Position numbers and translations under genes: made by a program | In this document: piece by piece, positions 63,641 to 64,000 of the stretch | How positions within the stretch are numbered: position 1 is the stretch's first letter | Layout: every line of letters begins with the position of its first letter | Notes under the pieces: model-generated | Told to the model about the DNA's origin: nothing | Seen by the model: only the letters and a program-made list of their open reading frames with translations | Database searches by the model: none | Assembly: GCF_002933315.1 (NCBI RefSeq) | Contig: NZ_PDKT01000001.1 | Coordinates: 124,001 to 188,000 of the forward strand | Direction: 5' to 3' | Source of the DNA: Candidatus Pantoea edessiphila | GTDB lineage: Bacteria > Pseudomonadota > Gammaproteobacteria > Enterobacterales > Enterobacteriaceae | DNA length: 64,000 nt

Positions 63641-64000
63641 ATGAATGCTATTTTAGATAAACTTTATCATGCAAGGATTCTTACCGAGCTAGAAACTTAT
63701 AAGTTATTTGAAGCTATCATTCATGGTCAACTTAATCAATCACAGTTAGCAAGTGCTTTAATTGCAATGAAAATACGTGGGGAAACTCAAGAAGAAATTT
63801 TTGGTGCATTAAATGCTTTATTAGATAATATAAAACCATTTCCTCGTCCAGAATATATATTTGCAGATATAGTTGGAACAGGTGGAGATTTAAGTAGAAG
63901 TATAAATATTTCTACAGCTAGTGCTATTGTAGCAGCATCTTGCGGTTTAAAAATAGTTAAACATGGTAGTAAAGGTACATCTAGTAATTTTGGTTCGTCT
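63641..64000 (+). CDS. trpD: Anthranilate phosphoribosyltransferase, N-terminal part
   Basis: Transfers the phosphoribosyl group of PRPP to anthranilate. The first 120 codons lie in the window, starting MNAILDKLYHARILTELE; the gene runs off the right edge with an open frame. The PRPP loop GTGGDLSRSINIST and the second substrate loop KHGSKGTSSNFGSS are recognised (E. coli KHGNRSVSSKSGSS). A GGAG ribosome-binding site precedes the ATG. It is separate from trpG. Confidence 0.93.
   Translation, partial: MNAILDKLYHARILTELETYKLFEAIIHGQLNQSQLASALIAMKIRGETQEEIFGALNALLDNIKPFPRPEYIFADIVGTGGDLSRSINISTASAIVAASCGLKIVKHGSKGTSSNFGSS

Overview
This is a 64 kb stretch of a strongly reduced, AT-rich gammaproteobacterial chromosome, almost certainly from an obligate insect endosymbiont related to Enterobacterales. 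G+C is very low by eye. Nearly every gene has a one-to-one E. coli counterpart of almost identical length. I see no insertion sequences, phage genes or CRISPR. Gene order follows the E. coli terminus half (roughly icd, then ychF to sirB1, nadE to sufE, ribC to manA, fumC, pntAB, fabI, rnb to sohB, trp), with blocks cut out and AT-rich spacers of 300-930 bp left behind. Missing from their usual places are hflD, nudJ, rluE, lolB, sirB2, kdsA, pfkB, ppsR, most of rsx and a trp leader. The genus cannot be fixed from the window. Tryptophan and arginine genes fit a nutritional symbiont. The presence of both acnA and icd argues, from memory, against Blochmannia and is more in keeping with stinkbug-symbiont lineages such as Ishikawaella or Tachikawaea.

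Layout: 1-5.9 kb, purB (start only), mnmA, icd, ychF, pth, prs. 6-11.7 kb, ispE divergent from the hemA-prfA-prmC operon, then sirB1. 12-15.8 kb, an AstC-type acetylornithine aminotransferase, nadE, ydjM, yniC. 16.5-23.6 kb, the translation cluster thrS-infC-rpmI-rplT-pheS-pheT-ihfA. 24-32.6 kb, ppsA and a complete sufABCDSE operon, then tRNA-Val(GAC). 32.8-41.5 kb, ribE, grxD, rnt, pdxH, tyrS, nth with a truncated rsxB, manA, fumC. 41.5-48.4 kb, pntAB, fabI and a YdeP-type molybdopterin oxidoreductase. 48.5-60.5 kb, rnb, pgpB, ribA, acnA, cysB, topA, sohB. 61.5-64 kb, trpE, trpG and the start of trpD.

How the genes work together: the set covers translation (two tRNA synthetases with editing domains, TyrRS, IF3, RF1 and its methylase, Pth, L35, L20), Fe-S cluster assembly (Suf plus Grx4) feeding Fe-S enzymes seen here (aconitase, endonuclease III, the ferredoxin-like fragment, YdeP), NADPH supply (Icd, PntAB), cofactors (riboflavin, PLP, NAD, haem precursor, isoprenoid precursor) and amino acids (Trp, Arg, probably Cys through CysB).

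The most interesting observation is that both synthetases with proofreading domains have kept the domain but lost its active-site residues. ThrRS has Lys73, Gln77 and Gln186 in place of the three editing histidines. PheRS beta has replaced at least five of six known editing-site residues. This suggests translation without post-transfer proofreading. Other points of interest are an AUU start codon on infC, a rho-independent attenuator before pheS whose Phe leader peptide is gone, an AstC paralog standing in for ArgD, a free-standing two-cluster ferredoxin made from the C-terminal half of RsxB, a retained molybdoenzyme, a candidate CysB operator repeat, and several long perfect inverted repeats in the spacers. 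Promoter prediction is unreliable in sequence this AT-rich, so only one promoter is listed and it is tentative.
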